DNA from: Hyphomicrobiales bacterium
GTDB taxonomy: Bacteria > Pseudomonadota > Alphaproteobacteria > Rhizobiales > Rhizobiaceae
Direction: 5' to 3'
Length of the DNA: 64,000 nt
Assembly: GCA_900471485.1 (NCBI GenBank)
Contig: UCEU01000013.1
Span: 62,001 to 126,000 of the forward strand
Part shown: piece by piece, positions 8,759 to 17,796 of the stretch
Numbering within the stretch: position 1 is the first letter of the stretch
Layout: the number at the start of each line of letters is the position of its first letter
Position numbers and translations under genes: made by a program
Notes under the pieces: generated by a model
Told to the model about the DNA's origin: nothing
The model's database searches: none
The model's input: the letters and a program-made list of their open reading frames with translations, nothing else

Positions 8759-9331
8759 TTAGCTGCGGGCGATGATTTCCTTGCCTTCGATCTTCATCGC
8801 GACGCCGAGCTTGCCGGTCGTGCGGCGCACGAGGAAGCGGGGGCGGCGGTTGGCGAAGTAGGAATGGCGGCGGCGCGGCTTCAGCGTGTTGGTACGCAGG
8901 TCGCCGAGATGCTCTTCCAGCGGCCGTGCGACGCCGTCGGCCTCGACCATCAGCATCGGGATGCGGAAGGCTTCCGACCAGCCGCGCCAGTCGGCGGCGA
9001 TATCGGAGAGATCGTGGGCCACCAGCAGCGGCACACAGAGTTCGGGATCTTCATGGTGCAGTTCGAGCGTTACGGTCACTTCACCGTTGCCGTGATCGAT
9101 GGCGCGGGCGGCGACGCCCTTGAACGCTCGCTTCGGCAGGGCAATCGAAAGCGGAAGGCCGCTCGAGGGGAGGATCTTGCGCAAAATCGCGCCGCGTTCG
9201 TCTATCGTTATGCTGACGTCGTTCGTGGAGTCGTGAATGGCGTAGCTCACCTGCTGGGGAAAGCGCGACGGATCGAGACGCAGTGTCGTGCCGGCCCATG
9301 CGGGCTTCATAACGGTATTGTTCATGTTCAT
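8759..9331 (-). CDS. DUF6101-type conserved rhizobial protein
   Basis: A protein of about 190 residues that resembles, from memory, the DUF6101 family found in rhizobia; no biochemical role is known. It is soluble, without a signal peptide. It opens with a beta-rich half (RLDPSRFPQQVSYAIHD, ITIDERGAILRKILPSSGLP) and ends with a basic RRRHSYFANRRPRFLVRRT segment that could contact RNA, DNA or acidic phospholipid. The ATG at 9331 follows AAGGGTGAGA; an ATG at 9325 and a GTG at 9337 are alternatives. A structured leader resembling part of a glycine riboswitch precedes it, and a strong terminator follows, so it is a single-gene unit. Confidence 0.72.
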   Translation of the reverse strand: MNMNNTVMKPAWAGTTLRLDPSRFPQQVSYAIHDSTNDVSITIDERGAILRKILPSSGLPLSIALPKRAFKGVAARAIDHGNGEVTVTLELHHEDPELCVPLLVAHDLSDIAADWRGWSEAFRIPMLMVEADGVARPLEEHLGDLRTNTLKPRRRHSYFANRRPRFLVRRTTGKLGVAMKIEGKEIIARS

Positions 9332-9337
9332 TCTCAC

Positions 9338-9400
9338 CCTTGTCTTACCTGAGAGCCGGTTTCCGGTCTTCTCCTCGGGGCTTTTCGCCCTCTATGGCTC
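9338..9400 (-). promoter_or_regulatory. Structured 5' leader with glycine-riboswitch-like core
   Basis: On the reverse strand the leader can fold as an outer pairing GAGCC/GGCTC, a hairpin GGGC-GAAAA-GCCC, a purine-rich joining strand CGAGGAGAAGA and a hairpin CCGG-AAA-CCGG. It then runs into CTCTCAGGTAA directly before the ribosome binding site. CTCTCAGG plus a preceding CCGARGGAG-like strand are hallmarks of the 3' half of glycine aptamers. The 5' half is short and not canonical, so this may be a divergent single aptamer or coincidence. Confidence 0.35.
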
Positions 9401-9625
9401 AACAATAGGCGCCGGCTGTTCGATACAGCTTAAAAATCGCGGTTAAGAAGACCTTGCCTCGGGGGATGGTTATCAAAACCGAACGTGGCAAGGTTTCCGA
9501 GGAGTGAACGCCGGCTGTGTCATCCCGCTACAGCAAAGGGGTAAGTCTCGGGTAAGCTTTTTATCGCAGAATGAGGCACAACATCTGCGTCATTCCTTTA
9601 AGAATTTGCCGAAAAAGGTCGTCCC

Positions 9626-12600
9626 ATGATCTCTGCTTCAATGGCCTACAGCATATTGTCGGGCAATATGCAGAAGAGCCTCGACAACGTCGCCAAGCAG
9701 TCGACGGTCAAGCGTGACGCCGATTATTACAAGGAAAACATCAACAAGGTCACGGATGTCGATGATTTCCTCGGAAATTACCGGCTCTACAACTATGCGA
9801 TGCAGGCTTATGGCCTGGAGGACATGGCTTACGCCAAGGCCTTCATGAAGAAGGTGCTCGAAAGTGATCTGACGGATTCCAGCAGCTTCGCGAACCGCCT
9901 GTCGGATTCACGCTACAAGGATTTTGCCGCCGCGTTCAATTTCAGCGCATCGACGGCCGACGTGCAAAGCGACTCCCAGGAAGACGACCTGATCGGCCTC
10001 TACAGCCAGTCCTTTGCGGATGAGGAAAAGAACGCGGCGACCGAGACGACCTATTACGACAACGCGATTGACGATGTGGAGAGCGTCTCCGATCTGGTCA
10101 GCAATACACGTCTTCGCAGCTATGCGCTGAAGGCCTATGGCATCGACCCCACCTATGTGTCGAAGGATTTCCTGACGCAGGTGCTGACCAGCGACCTCAG
10201 CGATCCCGACAGTTTCGTCAACGTCAACGGCAACGACAAATATAAAGCACTGGTTGCGCAATTCAGCTTCAATGCCGACGGCACCGTGAACGGCGCCGCA
10301 CAGACCGCGACGCAGAAGGACGCGGTCATGGAACAGTACAATCTGGTCGTTCCCTCCATCGTCACGCAGGCCGCCGCCGACTACAACAAGGCTTACTATC
10401 TGTCCAAGATCGGGACCGTCACGAAGGTGGCCGACATCACCGCGGACACGCGCCTGTCGTCCTATATCAAGACGGCCTTCAACATGGGCTCGACATTCAG
10501 TGATGCGGCGCTCCGCAAAGTGCTAACGGATCCGACCTACGCGGCCTCGCTTGACTTCAGCGATGTCTACCGGGCTTTCAATTTCAAGTCGGACGGTACC
10601 ATTGCGACGACGGCGCGCGCCCAGACTGCGGCGCAGACGAAGGCCACCACCACTCAGGCGACCAGCACATCGTCCTATTACACCAGCCAGATCACCGGCG
10701 GTACGATCACGACGGTCGATGACCTGCTCGCCGATCCGAAGCTGACGGCCTACATCAAGGACGCCTACTCGCTGTCGCCCACCTTCAGCGACGCCGATCT
10801 CCGAAGCATTCTGACGGACGCCGACTATGCCGCCACCGGCGGTTACAGCGCCATCAACTCCGCTTTCAACTTCCAGGCTGACGGCACGCTGACCGGCACC
10901 AACGTACAGACCACGACGCAGCGTAGCGCAACGGTCGCCAAGGTGACGGCGAACGGGAACTACTTCCAGACCAAGGTCGGCGACTACACCAGCGTCGATG
11001 CGCTTCTCGCCGATACCCGCACCGTCAGCTACCTGCGCAACGCCTATAATGTGTCTTCGACGATCACCGACGCCGACCTGAAGACCATTCTTTCCGATCC
11101 CGATGCCGCGGCCACCATGGGTTATGGCACACTGCACGACGCCTTCAGCTTTACTGCCGCTGGCGGATTGTCCTCGACATACCAGCCGCAGACACCGGAT
11201 CAGGTGAACGCCCTGACCAGCGCCGCGAACGGCATGAAGACCAGCTACCAGTCGGCGATCGTAAAGATCACCAATGTCGATGACCTCATCGCCAATACGA
11301 CGCTGACGACCTACATCAAGAATGCCTACGGCGTCCCGCAGAGCCTTAGCGATGCCGATCTCCGCAGCGTTCTCACCGATGGCGACTATGCGACGACGCT
11401 CGGCTATGGCGATCTCCATGCCGCCTTCAATTTCCTTGCCGATGGCAGCACGCCGAACGACGTCAATGCGCAGTCGACGAGCCAGGCGCGCACAACCACC
11501 ACCAAGGCCGCTTCGGTGCTCGATTATTTCCAGAGCAAGATCAGCACCATCGCGAATGTCGATCAGCTGATCGCGGACACCAAGCTTACAAGTCAGATCC
11601 GCACCACCTACAAGATTTCGTCCGACGTCAGTGATGCCGACCTGAAGAGCATTCTCACCGACGCCACCTTCGCGGCGTCGGCGGGCTACTCGAATGTCAA
11701 CGCGGCCTTCAGCTTTGCCGCCGATGGCTCCGCTCCATCCGCCTCCGGCCCGCAAAACGGCCAGCAGCTTGCAGACGTGACGTCCTTCTACAACACGCGT
11801 TACGACGATATCCAGGACGAGGCGATCGACGATGCGATCGCCAACTACAAGGACCGGATGGCGGACGGCAACATCAAGTCGGTATCCGACTTCCTGCGCA
11901 GCAACACGTCGGCCGACCAGGACAAGTCGAACGACAGCCTGCCGGATCTATACCAGATGGCGTTGCGGGCTTACGGTCTGACCGAGCAGGACGTGCCGCG
12001 CTCGACGATGCGCAAGTTGCTGACCAGCGATCCCTATGATCCGAACAGTTATGTGTCCTCGCTGAAGGACGAACGCATCACCAACATGGTGCGCGCTTTC
12101 AACTTCGGGTCCGATGGCAAGATCGCGGTGGAAGTGCAGGCTCTCTCGCCGGCGGTCATGGCGAAATACGCCACCAACTACAAATCGCTGTCTTTGCTCG
12201 GCCTCGCCGACGGCCCGTTGCGCGACAAGGCATCTTCCGACGCCACGAAGGCGGTCGACAAGTTCGCAAAGGGTATGGCGGAGGTCAAGTCGCTCGACGA
12301 TTTCCTCGATAACAAGGATTTGACGGACCTGGTTATCAAGGCGAACGGTCTTGATCCAAGCAAGTATACGCCTGAGATTCTGCGCAAGATCTTCACCTCG
12401 GATCCGGACGATCCGAAGAGCTATCTGAACACCGAAGCGGAATCGAAATTCAAGGAAATCGTCGCCGACTTCAACTTCAACACGGATGGCGACCTGACCC
12501 GATCCAAGATCGGCACGATCCAGAACGTCGGTGCTGAAGAGCGCACCGAGAAAAGCTACATTCAGCAGACGCTCGAAACCCAACAGGGCGAGACTAACGA

Positions 12601-12901
12601 CGGCGTTCGCCTGGCGCTCTACTTCGCCCGCAAGGCACCAAGCGTAACGTCCATCTACACGCTGCTCGGCGACCAGGCGCTGTTCCAGCTGCTGCAGACG
12701 GCCTACAGCCTGCCGAGCGGCTTCTCGAACATGGATGTCGACAAGCAGGCCGACATGTTGAAGAAGTTCGTCAACATCGCAGACCTTCAGGATCCGAAGA
12801 AGGTCGACAAGCTGGTGCGCCGCTTTACCGCGCTCTACGACGTGAAGAACGCCTCCACGACCTCGCCGGCCCTGACGATCCTGACCGGTGGCGCCTCGTA
12901 G
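9626..12901 (+). CDS. Large DUF1217-type repeat protein (about ten units)
   Basis: A 1091-residue protein built from about ten head-to-tail units of roughly 90-130 residues. Each unit has a variant of VDDLLADTRL, then YIKNAYGV, then FSDADLRSILTD, then a closing AFNFxADG. These features match DUF1217, a domain found in alphaproteobacterial proteins often coded near flagellar genes. Units 3-7 (about residues 250-720) are most alike and Thr/Ala/Ser-rich; units 1-2 and 8-10 are more diverged and carry longer Asp-rich inserts. There are almost no Cys residues, no classical signal peptide and no membrane helix. That composition resembles flagellin-type or type I/flagellar-exported proteins. It stands alone here; no flagellar gene is adjacent. 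Export and function are inference. Confidence 0.75.
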   Translation: MISASMAYSILSGNMQKSLDNVAKQSTVKRDADYYKENINKVTDVDDFLGNYRLYNYAMQAYGLEDMAYAKAFMKKVLESDLTDSSSFANRLSDSRYKDFAAAFNFSASTADVQSDSQEDDLIGLYSQSFADEEKNAATETTYYDNAIDDVESVSDLVSNTRLRSYALKAYGIDPTYVSKDFLTQVLTSDLSDPDSFVNVNGNDKYKALVAQFSFNADGTVNGAAQTATQKDAVMEQYNLVVPSIVTQAAADYNKAYYLSKIGTVTKVADITADTRLSSYIKTAFNMGSTFSDAALRKVLTDPTYAASLDFSDVYRAFNFKSDGTIATTARAQTAAQTKATTTQATSTSSYYTSQITGGTITTVDDLLADPKLTAYIKDAYSLSPTFSDADLRSILTDADYAATGGYSAINSAFNFQADGTLTGTNVQTTTQRSATVAKVTANGNYFQTKVGDYTSVDALLADTRTVSYLRNAYNVSSTITDADLKTILSDPDAAATMGYGTLHDAFSFTAAGGLSSTYQPQTPDQVNALTSAANGMKTSYQSAIVKITNVDDLIANTTLTTYIKNAYGVPQSLSDADLRSVLTDGDYATTLGYGDLHAAFNFLADGSTPNDVNAQSTSQARTTTTKAASVLDYFQSKISTIANVDQLIADTKLTSQIRTTYKISSDVSDADLKSILTDATFAASAGYSNVNAAFSFAADGSAPSASGPQNGQQLADVTSFYNTRYDDIQDEAIDDAIANYKDRMADGNIKSVSDFLRSNTSADQDKSNDSLPDLYQMALRAYGLTEQDVPRSTMRKLLTSDPYDPNSYVSSLKDERITNMVRAFNFGSDGKIAVEVQALSPAVMAKYATNYKSLSLLGLADGPLRDKASSDATKAVDKFAKGMAEVKSLDDFLDNKDLTDLVIKANGLDPSKYTPEILRKIFTSDPDDPKSYLNTEAESKFKEIVADFNFNTDGDLTRSKIGTIQNVGAEERTEKSYIQQTLETQQGETNDGVRLALYFARKAPSVTSIYTLLGDQALFQLLQTAYSLPSGFSNMDVDKQADMLKKFVNIADLQDPKKVDKLVRRFTALYDVKNASTTSPALTILTGGAS

Positions 12902-12915
12902 TAAGGTGCTGTCGA

Positions 12916-12943
12916 AATCTCGACCCGCTTGCGGATCGAGATT
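12916..12943 (+). terminator. Hairpin between the DUF1217-type gene and the oxidoreductase gene
   Basis: AATCTCGA and TCGAGATT enclose an inner CCGC-TT-GCGG, giving a 12-bp stem with one mismatch. It lies between convergent genes. No T-run follows on the + strand, so it may end transcription weakly or from both sides. Confidence 0.5.
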
Positions 12944-12964
12944 GCCTGGCGATCGGCCTTGGCC

Positions 12965-14392
12965 TCACTCGACTGTGACGACCTTGCCCGGGTTCATGAT
13001 ATCAGCCGGGTCGAAGGCGCGTTTGATCCGTCGCATCAGATCCATTTCGATGTCCGAGCGGATGGATGCCAGCTCGTCGCGCTTCAGCTGGCCGATGCCA
13101 TGCTCGGCCGAGATAGAACCGCCATGCGCGAGCACGATGCCGTGGACGATGTGGTTCATCTCGTGCCAGCGATCGATAAACGCCTGCTTGTCGGCGCCGA
13201 CGGGCTGGGAGATGTTGTAGTGGATGTTGCCGTCGCCCATGTGGCCGAAGGCGCAGATGCGGGCGCCCGGCATGGCCGCCATCACCGCTTCTTCGGCTTC
13301 ATTCATGAAATGCGGAATGCGGGACACCGGCACCGATACATCGTGCTTGATCGAGCCGCCCTCCGGCTTCTGCGCCTCGGACATGCTTTCGCGCATGTGC
13401 CAGAGCGCCTTCTGCTGCGCGACCGAAGAAGCGATCGCCGCGTCCTGCACCAGTCCCGCCTCGAAGCCCTGTTCCAAAAGCGCCGTCATCATGCGCTCGG
13501 CGGTCTCGGCCGAATCCGATGTCGAGATGTCGATCAGCACGTACCAGGGGTGCGGCGTTTCCAGCGGGTCGCGTACGCCGTCGATATTGCGCGCGGTGAT
13601 CTCCACGCCGAAGCGCGGCATCAGCTCGAAGCCGGTCAGCGAGGTGCCGCACAGCCCGGATGCGAGGTTGAAGAGAGCAAGAGCGTCCTCGACCGTGTTG
13701 AGACCCGCGAACGCCACCTGTTTGCCGAGCGGCTGGGGGAAGAGCTTCAGCACGGCGCCGGTGATGATGCCGAGCGTGCCTTCCGCGCCGATGAAGAGGT
13801 CGCGCAGATCGTAGCCGGTATTGTCCTTCTTCAGGCTGCGCAGCCCGTTCCAGATCTCGCCGGTCGGCAGCACCACTTCTAGGCCAAGGCAAAGCTGGCG
13901 CATGTTGCCATAGGCAAGCACCGCCGTGCCACCGGCATTGGTGGAAAGGTTGCCGCCGATGCGGCAGGAGCCTTCAGAGCCGAGCGACAGCGGAAACAGC
14001 CGCCCATGCGCCTCGGCCGCCTTCTGCACTTCGGCCAGAATGGCGCCGCCGTCGGCGACGATGACGTTGGCCACCGGATCGACCGAGCGGATCTTGTTCA
14101 TGCGCTCGAGCGAGATGATGATGTCGGACTTGCCCTCGCGCGGCGTCTGCCCGCCGACAAGGCCGGTGTTGCCAGTCTGCGGCACGACGGCCGAACCGGT
14201 CTCCGAGGCAAGCTTGAGGATGGCGGACACTTCCTCGACGGTCGCCGGCTTCAGAAGCAGCGGCGAGGAGCCATGGTAGAGGCCGCGGTTCTCGATCAGG
14301 TGCGGGGCAAGATCGGCCTCGCCGCGAAGCGCGTATTTTTCGCCGACGATGGCTGCAAAACGGTCGAGTAGATCGGGTGAAACGCTGCTCAT
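12965..14392 (-). CDS. FAD-binding oxidoreductase of the D-lactate/D-2-hydroxyglutarate dehydrogenase type
   Basis: A 475-residue flavoprotein with a PCMH-type FAD domain in the N-terminal half (VPQTGNTGLVGGQTPREGKS, then GSEGSCRIGGNLSTNAGGT and LFIGAEGTLGIITGAVLKLF). The C-terminal FAD-oxidase domain ends with the SISAEHGIGQLKRDEL motif. This architecture oxidises D-2-hydroxy acids such as D-lactate, D-2-hydroxyglutarate or glycolate. The particular acid cannot be told. The gene is downstream of the threonylcarbamoyl-AMP synthase gene with a 16-base gap, so the two are probably co-transcribed. Confidence 0.88.
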   Translation of the reverse strand: MSSVSPDLLDRFAAIVGEKYALRGEADLAPHLIENRGLYHGSSPLLLKPATVEEVSAILKLASETGSAVVPQTGNTGLVGGQTPREGKSDIIISLERMNKIRSVDPVANVIVADGGAILAEVQKAAEAHGRLFPLSLGSEGSCRIGGNLSTNAGGTAVLAYGNMRQLCLGLEVVLPTGEIWNGLRSLKKDNTGYDLRDLFIGAEGTLGIITGAVLKLFPQPLGKQVAFAGLNTVEDALALFNLASGLCGTSLTGFELMPRFGVEITARNIDGVRDPLETPHPWYVLIDISTSDSAETAERMMTALLEQGFEAGLVQDAAIASSVAQQKALWHMRESMSEAQKPEGGSIKHDVSVPVSRIPHFMNEAEEAVMAAMPGARICAFGHMGDGNIHYNISQPVGADKQAFIDRWHEMNHIVHGIVLAHGGSISAEHGIGQLKRDELASIRSDIEMDLMRRIKRAFDPADIMNPGKVVTVE

Positions 14393-14408
14393 CGGGCTTT
14401 ATCCTCTG

Positions 14409-15383
14409 TTATTCCCGCGGCGCTGCGGCGCGCCGCAGCCGGTCGTTGATGGCTTCGCCGAGACCCTCGTCGGGAATGGCGGAAAAGGCAATGGTCTCCG
14501 CGCCGGTGGCATCGGCGCGCTTCATGTAGTCGAAGAGATTGGCGGCGGCTTCCGCGAGGTCGCCGGCTTCGCTCAGATTGAGCACGATCCTTGCCGATTG
14601 CGAACCGGCGACAGGCGCGCGGCCGAAGGCGATCAGTGCCTCGCGGTCACCAACCTCGGTCGCGTCAAGCCGCACATGCGCGCCGGGCGCATAATGCGAA
14701 GCCATCATGCCCGGCGCCTCGATCGCGGCCGACGCCTTCCTAGGGCGCACCAGCTTCATGCCCGCCACACGCTCGATCTCGGCCGCCGGCAGCCCGCCCG
14801 GACGCAGCAGCCTGAGCTTGCCGTCCTCGACCTTGACGATGGTCGATTCCACGCCCACGTCGCTGGCGCCGGCATCGAGAATGAGGCGGATCTTCTCGCC
14901 GAGGTCGGCGTTGACATGCTCGGCGCTCGTGGCGCTGATCTTTCCCGATGTGTTGGCGCTCGGCGCCGCAAGCGGATGCCCGAAGGCGCGGATCAGGTCG
15001 CCGGCAAATCCCTTGGGAATGCGGATGCCGACTGTGTCGAGCCCCGCCGTCGCCAGCGCGTGAATGGCACTGCCTTGCTTGAGCGGTACGACGATCGTCA
15101 ACGGCCCCGGCCAGAAAGTCTCGGCCAGCGTCCGCGAGACGGGATCGAACTCGGCATACTGCTCGGCCATGGCGAGATCGGCCATGTGACAGATCAGCGG
15201 ATTGAACTGTGGCCGGCCCTTGGTCTCGTAGATGCGGGCGATGGCTGCCGGATTGGTGGCATCGGCGGCAAGCCCGTAGACGGTCTCGGTCGGAATGGCG
15301 ATCGGCAAACCTTCGCCCAACACGTCGCAAGCGGCCTTGATGGCCAGCTCCTTGTTCGCGGTGATGTCGATGATCTCTGCCAT
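14409..15383 (-). CDS. tsaC: Threonylcarbamoyl-AMP synthase, Sua5/YrdC-YciO type
   Basis: A 324-residue enzyme that makes threonylcarbamoyl-AMP from threonine, bicarbonate and ATP for the t6A37 modification of ANN-decoding tRNAs. The YrdC domain (about 10-200) shows PTETVYGLAADATN, KGRPQFNPL and SAPSANTSGKIS. The extra C-terminal Sua5 domain (about 205-320, with APGMMASHYAPGAHVRL) marks it as the long Sua5 form rather than the short TsaC. The start ATG at 15383 is supported by homology to the family start. It is followed after 16 bases by the FAD oxidoreductase gene. Confidence 0.92.
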   Translation of the reverse strand: MAEIIDITANKELAIKAACDVLGEGLPIAIPTETVYGLAADATNPAAIARIYETKGRPQFNPLICHMADLAMAEQYAEFDPVSRTLAETFWPGPLTIVVPLKQGSAIHALATAGLDTVGIRIPKGFAGDLIRAFGHPLAAPSANTSGKISATSAEHVNADLGEKIRLILDAGASDVGVESTIVKVEDGKLRLLRPGGLPAAEIERVAGMKLVRPRKASAAIEAPGMMASHYAPGAHVRLDATEVGDREALIAFGRAPVAGSQSARIVLNLSEAGDLAEAAANLFDYMKRADATGAETIAFSAIPDEGLGEAINDRLRRAAAPRE

Positions 15384-15460
15384 GGTCTGCCCGGATGCGG
15401 TGTCGGGCAGTCCTTATGCTTTCCCGGCGTTCCGATCAATATAAGAGCGCGCGAATGGCC

Positions 15461-16069
15461 TCAAAGCTGGCGAATGATCTCGCGCAGCTGTTCGTTGCGG
15501 GCACCGAGCAGCAGTACGTTGCGGATCGCCACCTGCGGGTCGTCGGTCCGGAATAACACGCCGTTGCCGCGCACCGAGCGGTCGATCGTCATCTTCTCCG
15601 GCGTGTGCTCGCCCGGCTTGATGGCGACGGCGAAATACATGCGGGTCTGCCGCGCATCGATGCGCTCGAAGAAATTGTCGTTGTCGCTGATGTCGGCATA
15701 GAAGTTGGCGATATAGAAGGCCCAGCTGACTTCCTCGTAGCGGGCGAACTTCGTGCGCGACGCCGTCACGTGACAGTAGCCGAGATGCGGGCTGTCCTGC
15801 AGCGTGCGGTGGAAGACCAGCTTCGGGAACTGGATGGTGCGGTGAAAGGCGTTGATGTGCTGATGCGTCTGCACGCCGGCGGCCTGCAGCTTGCGGCCAG
15901 TCTTTTCCGCCACTTCGTCGTGGCTAAGATACCGGCGCTCGGCGGCAAGCCAGTGCGCCCGATGGCGCGTGATCTTGCCGGTGCGCAGGAATTCCGAGTG
16001 GGAATTGGCCGGTGCCGGTTCCTTCAGCGTCGTTTCCGTGCTCGCGTCGAAGTAACGAAGTTTTGCCAT
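15461..16069 (-). CDS. Conserved hypothetical protein, possibly DUF6656 family
   Basis: A soluble protein of about 202 residues starting MAKLRYFDAS; an ATG three codons upstream is also in frame. It is rich in His, Arg and aromatic residues (HRAHWLAAERRYLSHDEVAE, then HQHINAFHRTIQFPKLVFHR) and has no signal peptide or membrane helix. I recall rhizobial proteins called DUF6656 with this kind of start, but that assignment is from memory and weak. It lies upstream of, and on the same strand as, the threonylcarbamoyl-AMP synthase gene, with a 77-base gap. Function is unknown. Confidence 0.65.
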   Translation of the reverse strand: MAKLRYFDASTETTLKEPAPANSHSEFLRTGKITRHRAHWLAAERRYLSHDEVAEKTGRKLQAAGVQTHQHINAFHRTIQFPKLVFHRTLQDSPHLGYCHVTASRTKFARYEEVSWAFYIANFYADISDNDNFFERIDARQTRMYFAVAIKPGEHTPEKMTIDRSVRGNGVLFRTDDPQVAIRNVLLLGARNEQLREIIRQL

Positions 16070-16484
16070 GGTGCGCATTCCGAATGCTTGCCTGATGGCG
16101 GCGAGAATAGGCCGATCATGCTTAACGCGGCCTTAAACCGGGCAACCGCGATTTATGCTCGTCGGTCGGTGGCAGGTATGTCGCAAACGCGATATCGTGC
16201 CTGGTGGGGCCGAGAAGGCATTGTATTCGTGCATTTGCATCCATGTCGCAATCGATGATATTTTCCGTGGGATAGCAGCCGGCATGCGGTTTGCGCGGTG
16301 CGATTTGATAGCCGCTCGACCCTGTCGTCATTTTCGAAGCCGATGTCGCTTTGCAACCAAGCGTCCGGCCCCGGTGGTGTTTAAATATGCGGAATGAATT
16401 CTCCTGCGGGAGAGACGGAACGAAATGCTTCCGGAGGCCTTCGTTTCCAGCGAAGTGGCGGCCTGAACAGACGAGGATAGGCGC
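16070..16484. other. Intergenic region upstream of the Rieske oxygenase gene
   Basis: No gene is supported here. It must hold divergent promoters for the hypothetical gene (reverse) and the oxygenase gene (forward). At 16417-16446 GGAACGAA can pair with TTCGTTTCC (one bulge) around GCTTCC/GGAGGC, forming a possible leader hairpin. The region is slightly richer in AT than the genes around it. Confidence 0.5.
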
Positions 16485-17729
16485 ATGGATATTCGTAGCA
16501 ACGTGTTGCGGCAGCTCAAGAACCGCCGGGAAGGCTTCAGCCTCGAACAGCCCTTCTATATCGACGAGGATTACTTCAAGCTCGATATGGAGATGATCTA
16601 CTACCGCGACTGGCTGTTCATGGGCCATGATTGCGAGCTGCCGAAGGCGGGCGCCTATTTCACGGTGCAGATCGGCCAGTATCCCGTCGTCATCGTTCGC
16701 GGTCGCGACAACGTCATCCGCGCCTTCCACAACAGCTGTCGCCATCGCGGCTCGCGCGTCTGCACCAAGGATCACGGCTCGTCGGTCCGCCTCGTCTGTC
16801 CCTATCACCAGTGGGCCTACGATCTCGACGGCAAGCTCGCCTTCGCCCGCCACATGGGCGACGATTTCGATAAGAGCGGCTTCGGCCTGAAGCCGGTCCA
16901 TTGCGAGAGCTTTGGCGGCTACATCTTCATCTGCCTCGCCGACAAGGCGCCGGACTTCCAGCCGGTCCGCGACATGGTCGCCCCCTACATGATGCCGCAT
17001 CACCTGAAGGACGCGAAGATCGCCTTCCAGAGCACCATCATCGAAAAGGGCAACTGGAAGCTCGTTTGGGAAAACAACCGCGAGTGCTACCACTGCGCCG
17101 CGAACCATCCCGAACTCTGCCGCACCTATCCCGAGGCCCCGAGCGTCACCGGCACCGACGGCGGCGCTGATGATCCCGAGATATCAGGCCACTGGGCGCG
17201 TTGCGAGGCCGCCGGCCTTCCCAGCAAGTTCCAGATCTCGCCGGATGGCCAGTTCCGCGCCGCCCGCATGCCGCTGATCGAGGATGCCGAGAGTTACACC
17301 ATGTCCGGCAAGCGCGCCGTCAAGCGCGCGCTGTCCGATGACGTGACGATCGACCGGATCGGCACCATGCTGCTCTTCCACTACCCGACGACCTGGAACC
17401 ACATCCTCGGCGACCACGCCATCTCCTTCCGCGTCCTGCCGCTCAGCGCCAACGAGACGGCGGTCACGACCAAGTGGCTGGTCCACAAGGATGCCGTCGA
17501 GGGTGTCGACTACGATCTCGATGAACTGACCCACGTCTGGACCGAGACCAACGACCAGGACCGCCGCATCGTCGAGGAAAACGCTTTCGGTATCCACTCG
17601 CCGGCTTATGAGCCAGGCCCGTACTCGATGCTGCACGAAGGCGGCGTCATGCAGTTCCTCGAATGGTATTCGCTGTTCATGACCAGCCGCCTGCAGGGCG
17701 ACCAGGCCAAGCTCTCCGTCGTCGCCTGA
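16485..17729 (+). CDS. Rieske ring-hydroxylating-type oxygenase, alpha subunit (GbcA/Stc2-like)
   Basis: A 414-residue oxygenase component. The Rieske [2Fe-2S] ligands are seen as C85-x-H87 and C105-x2-H108 in a CPYHQW context. The mononuclear-iron site begins in NWKLVWENNRECYHCAANH. That last segment is typical of the branch that N-demethylates quaternary amines, such as glycine betaine monooxygenase GbcA and stachydrine demethylase Stc2, rather than of aromatic-ring dioxygenases. Such enzymes need a ferredoxin-NAD(P)H reductase (GbcB-like); none is adjacent, which is odd because it is commonly the neighbour. The gene has its own upstream region and a terminator after the stop. The substrate is inferred only. 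Confidence 0.85.
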   Translation: MDIRSNVLRQLKNRREGFSLEQPFYIDEDYFKLDMEMIYYRDWLFMGHDCELPKAGAYFTVQIGQYPVVIVRGRDNVIRAFHNSCRHRGSRVCTKDHGSSVRLVCPYHQWAYDLDGKLAFARHMGDDFDKSGFGLKPVHCESFGGYIFICLADKAPDFQPVRDMVAPYMMPHHLKDAKIAFQSTIIEKGNWKLVWENNRECYHCAANHPELCRTYPEAPSVTGTDGGADDPEISGHWARCEAAGLPSKFQISPDGQFRAARMPLIEDAESYTMSGKRAVKRALSDDVTIDRIGTMLLFHYPTTWNHILGDHAISFRVLPLSANETAVTTKWLVHKDAVEGVDYDLDELTHVWTETNDQDRRIVEENAFGIHSPAYEPGPYSMLHEGGVMQFLEWYSLFMTSRLQGDQAKLSVVA

Positions 17730-17749
17730 CGTCGGCAACAGGATCTCCC

Positions 17750-17796
17750 AAGCGGCTCCGTTTCCTTGAGGGAGGCGGGGTCGCTTTCGTTTTTAG
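17750..17796 (+). terminator. Intrinsic terminator of the Rieske oxygenase gene
   Basis: AAGCGGCTCCG (17750-17760) pairs with CGGGGTCGCTT (17776-17786) using two G-U pairs. It is followed by TCGTTTTT, which runs into the end of the converging gene at 17793. Confidence 0.65.

Noticed and set aside
16417..16446. Possible EcfG promoter before the Rieske oxygenase (GGAAC ... CGTT)
   Set aside because: The spacer is 20 bases, outside the 16-17 allowed for EcfG.
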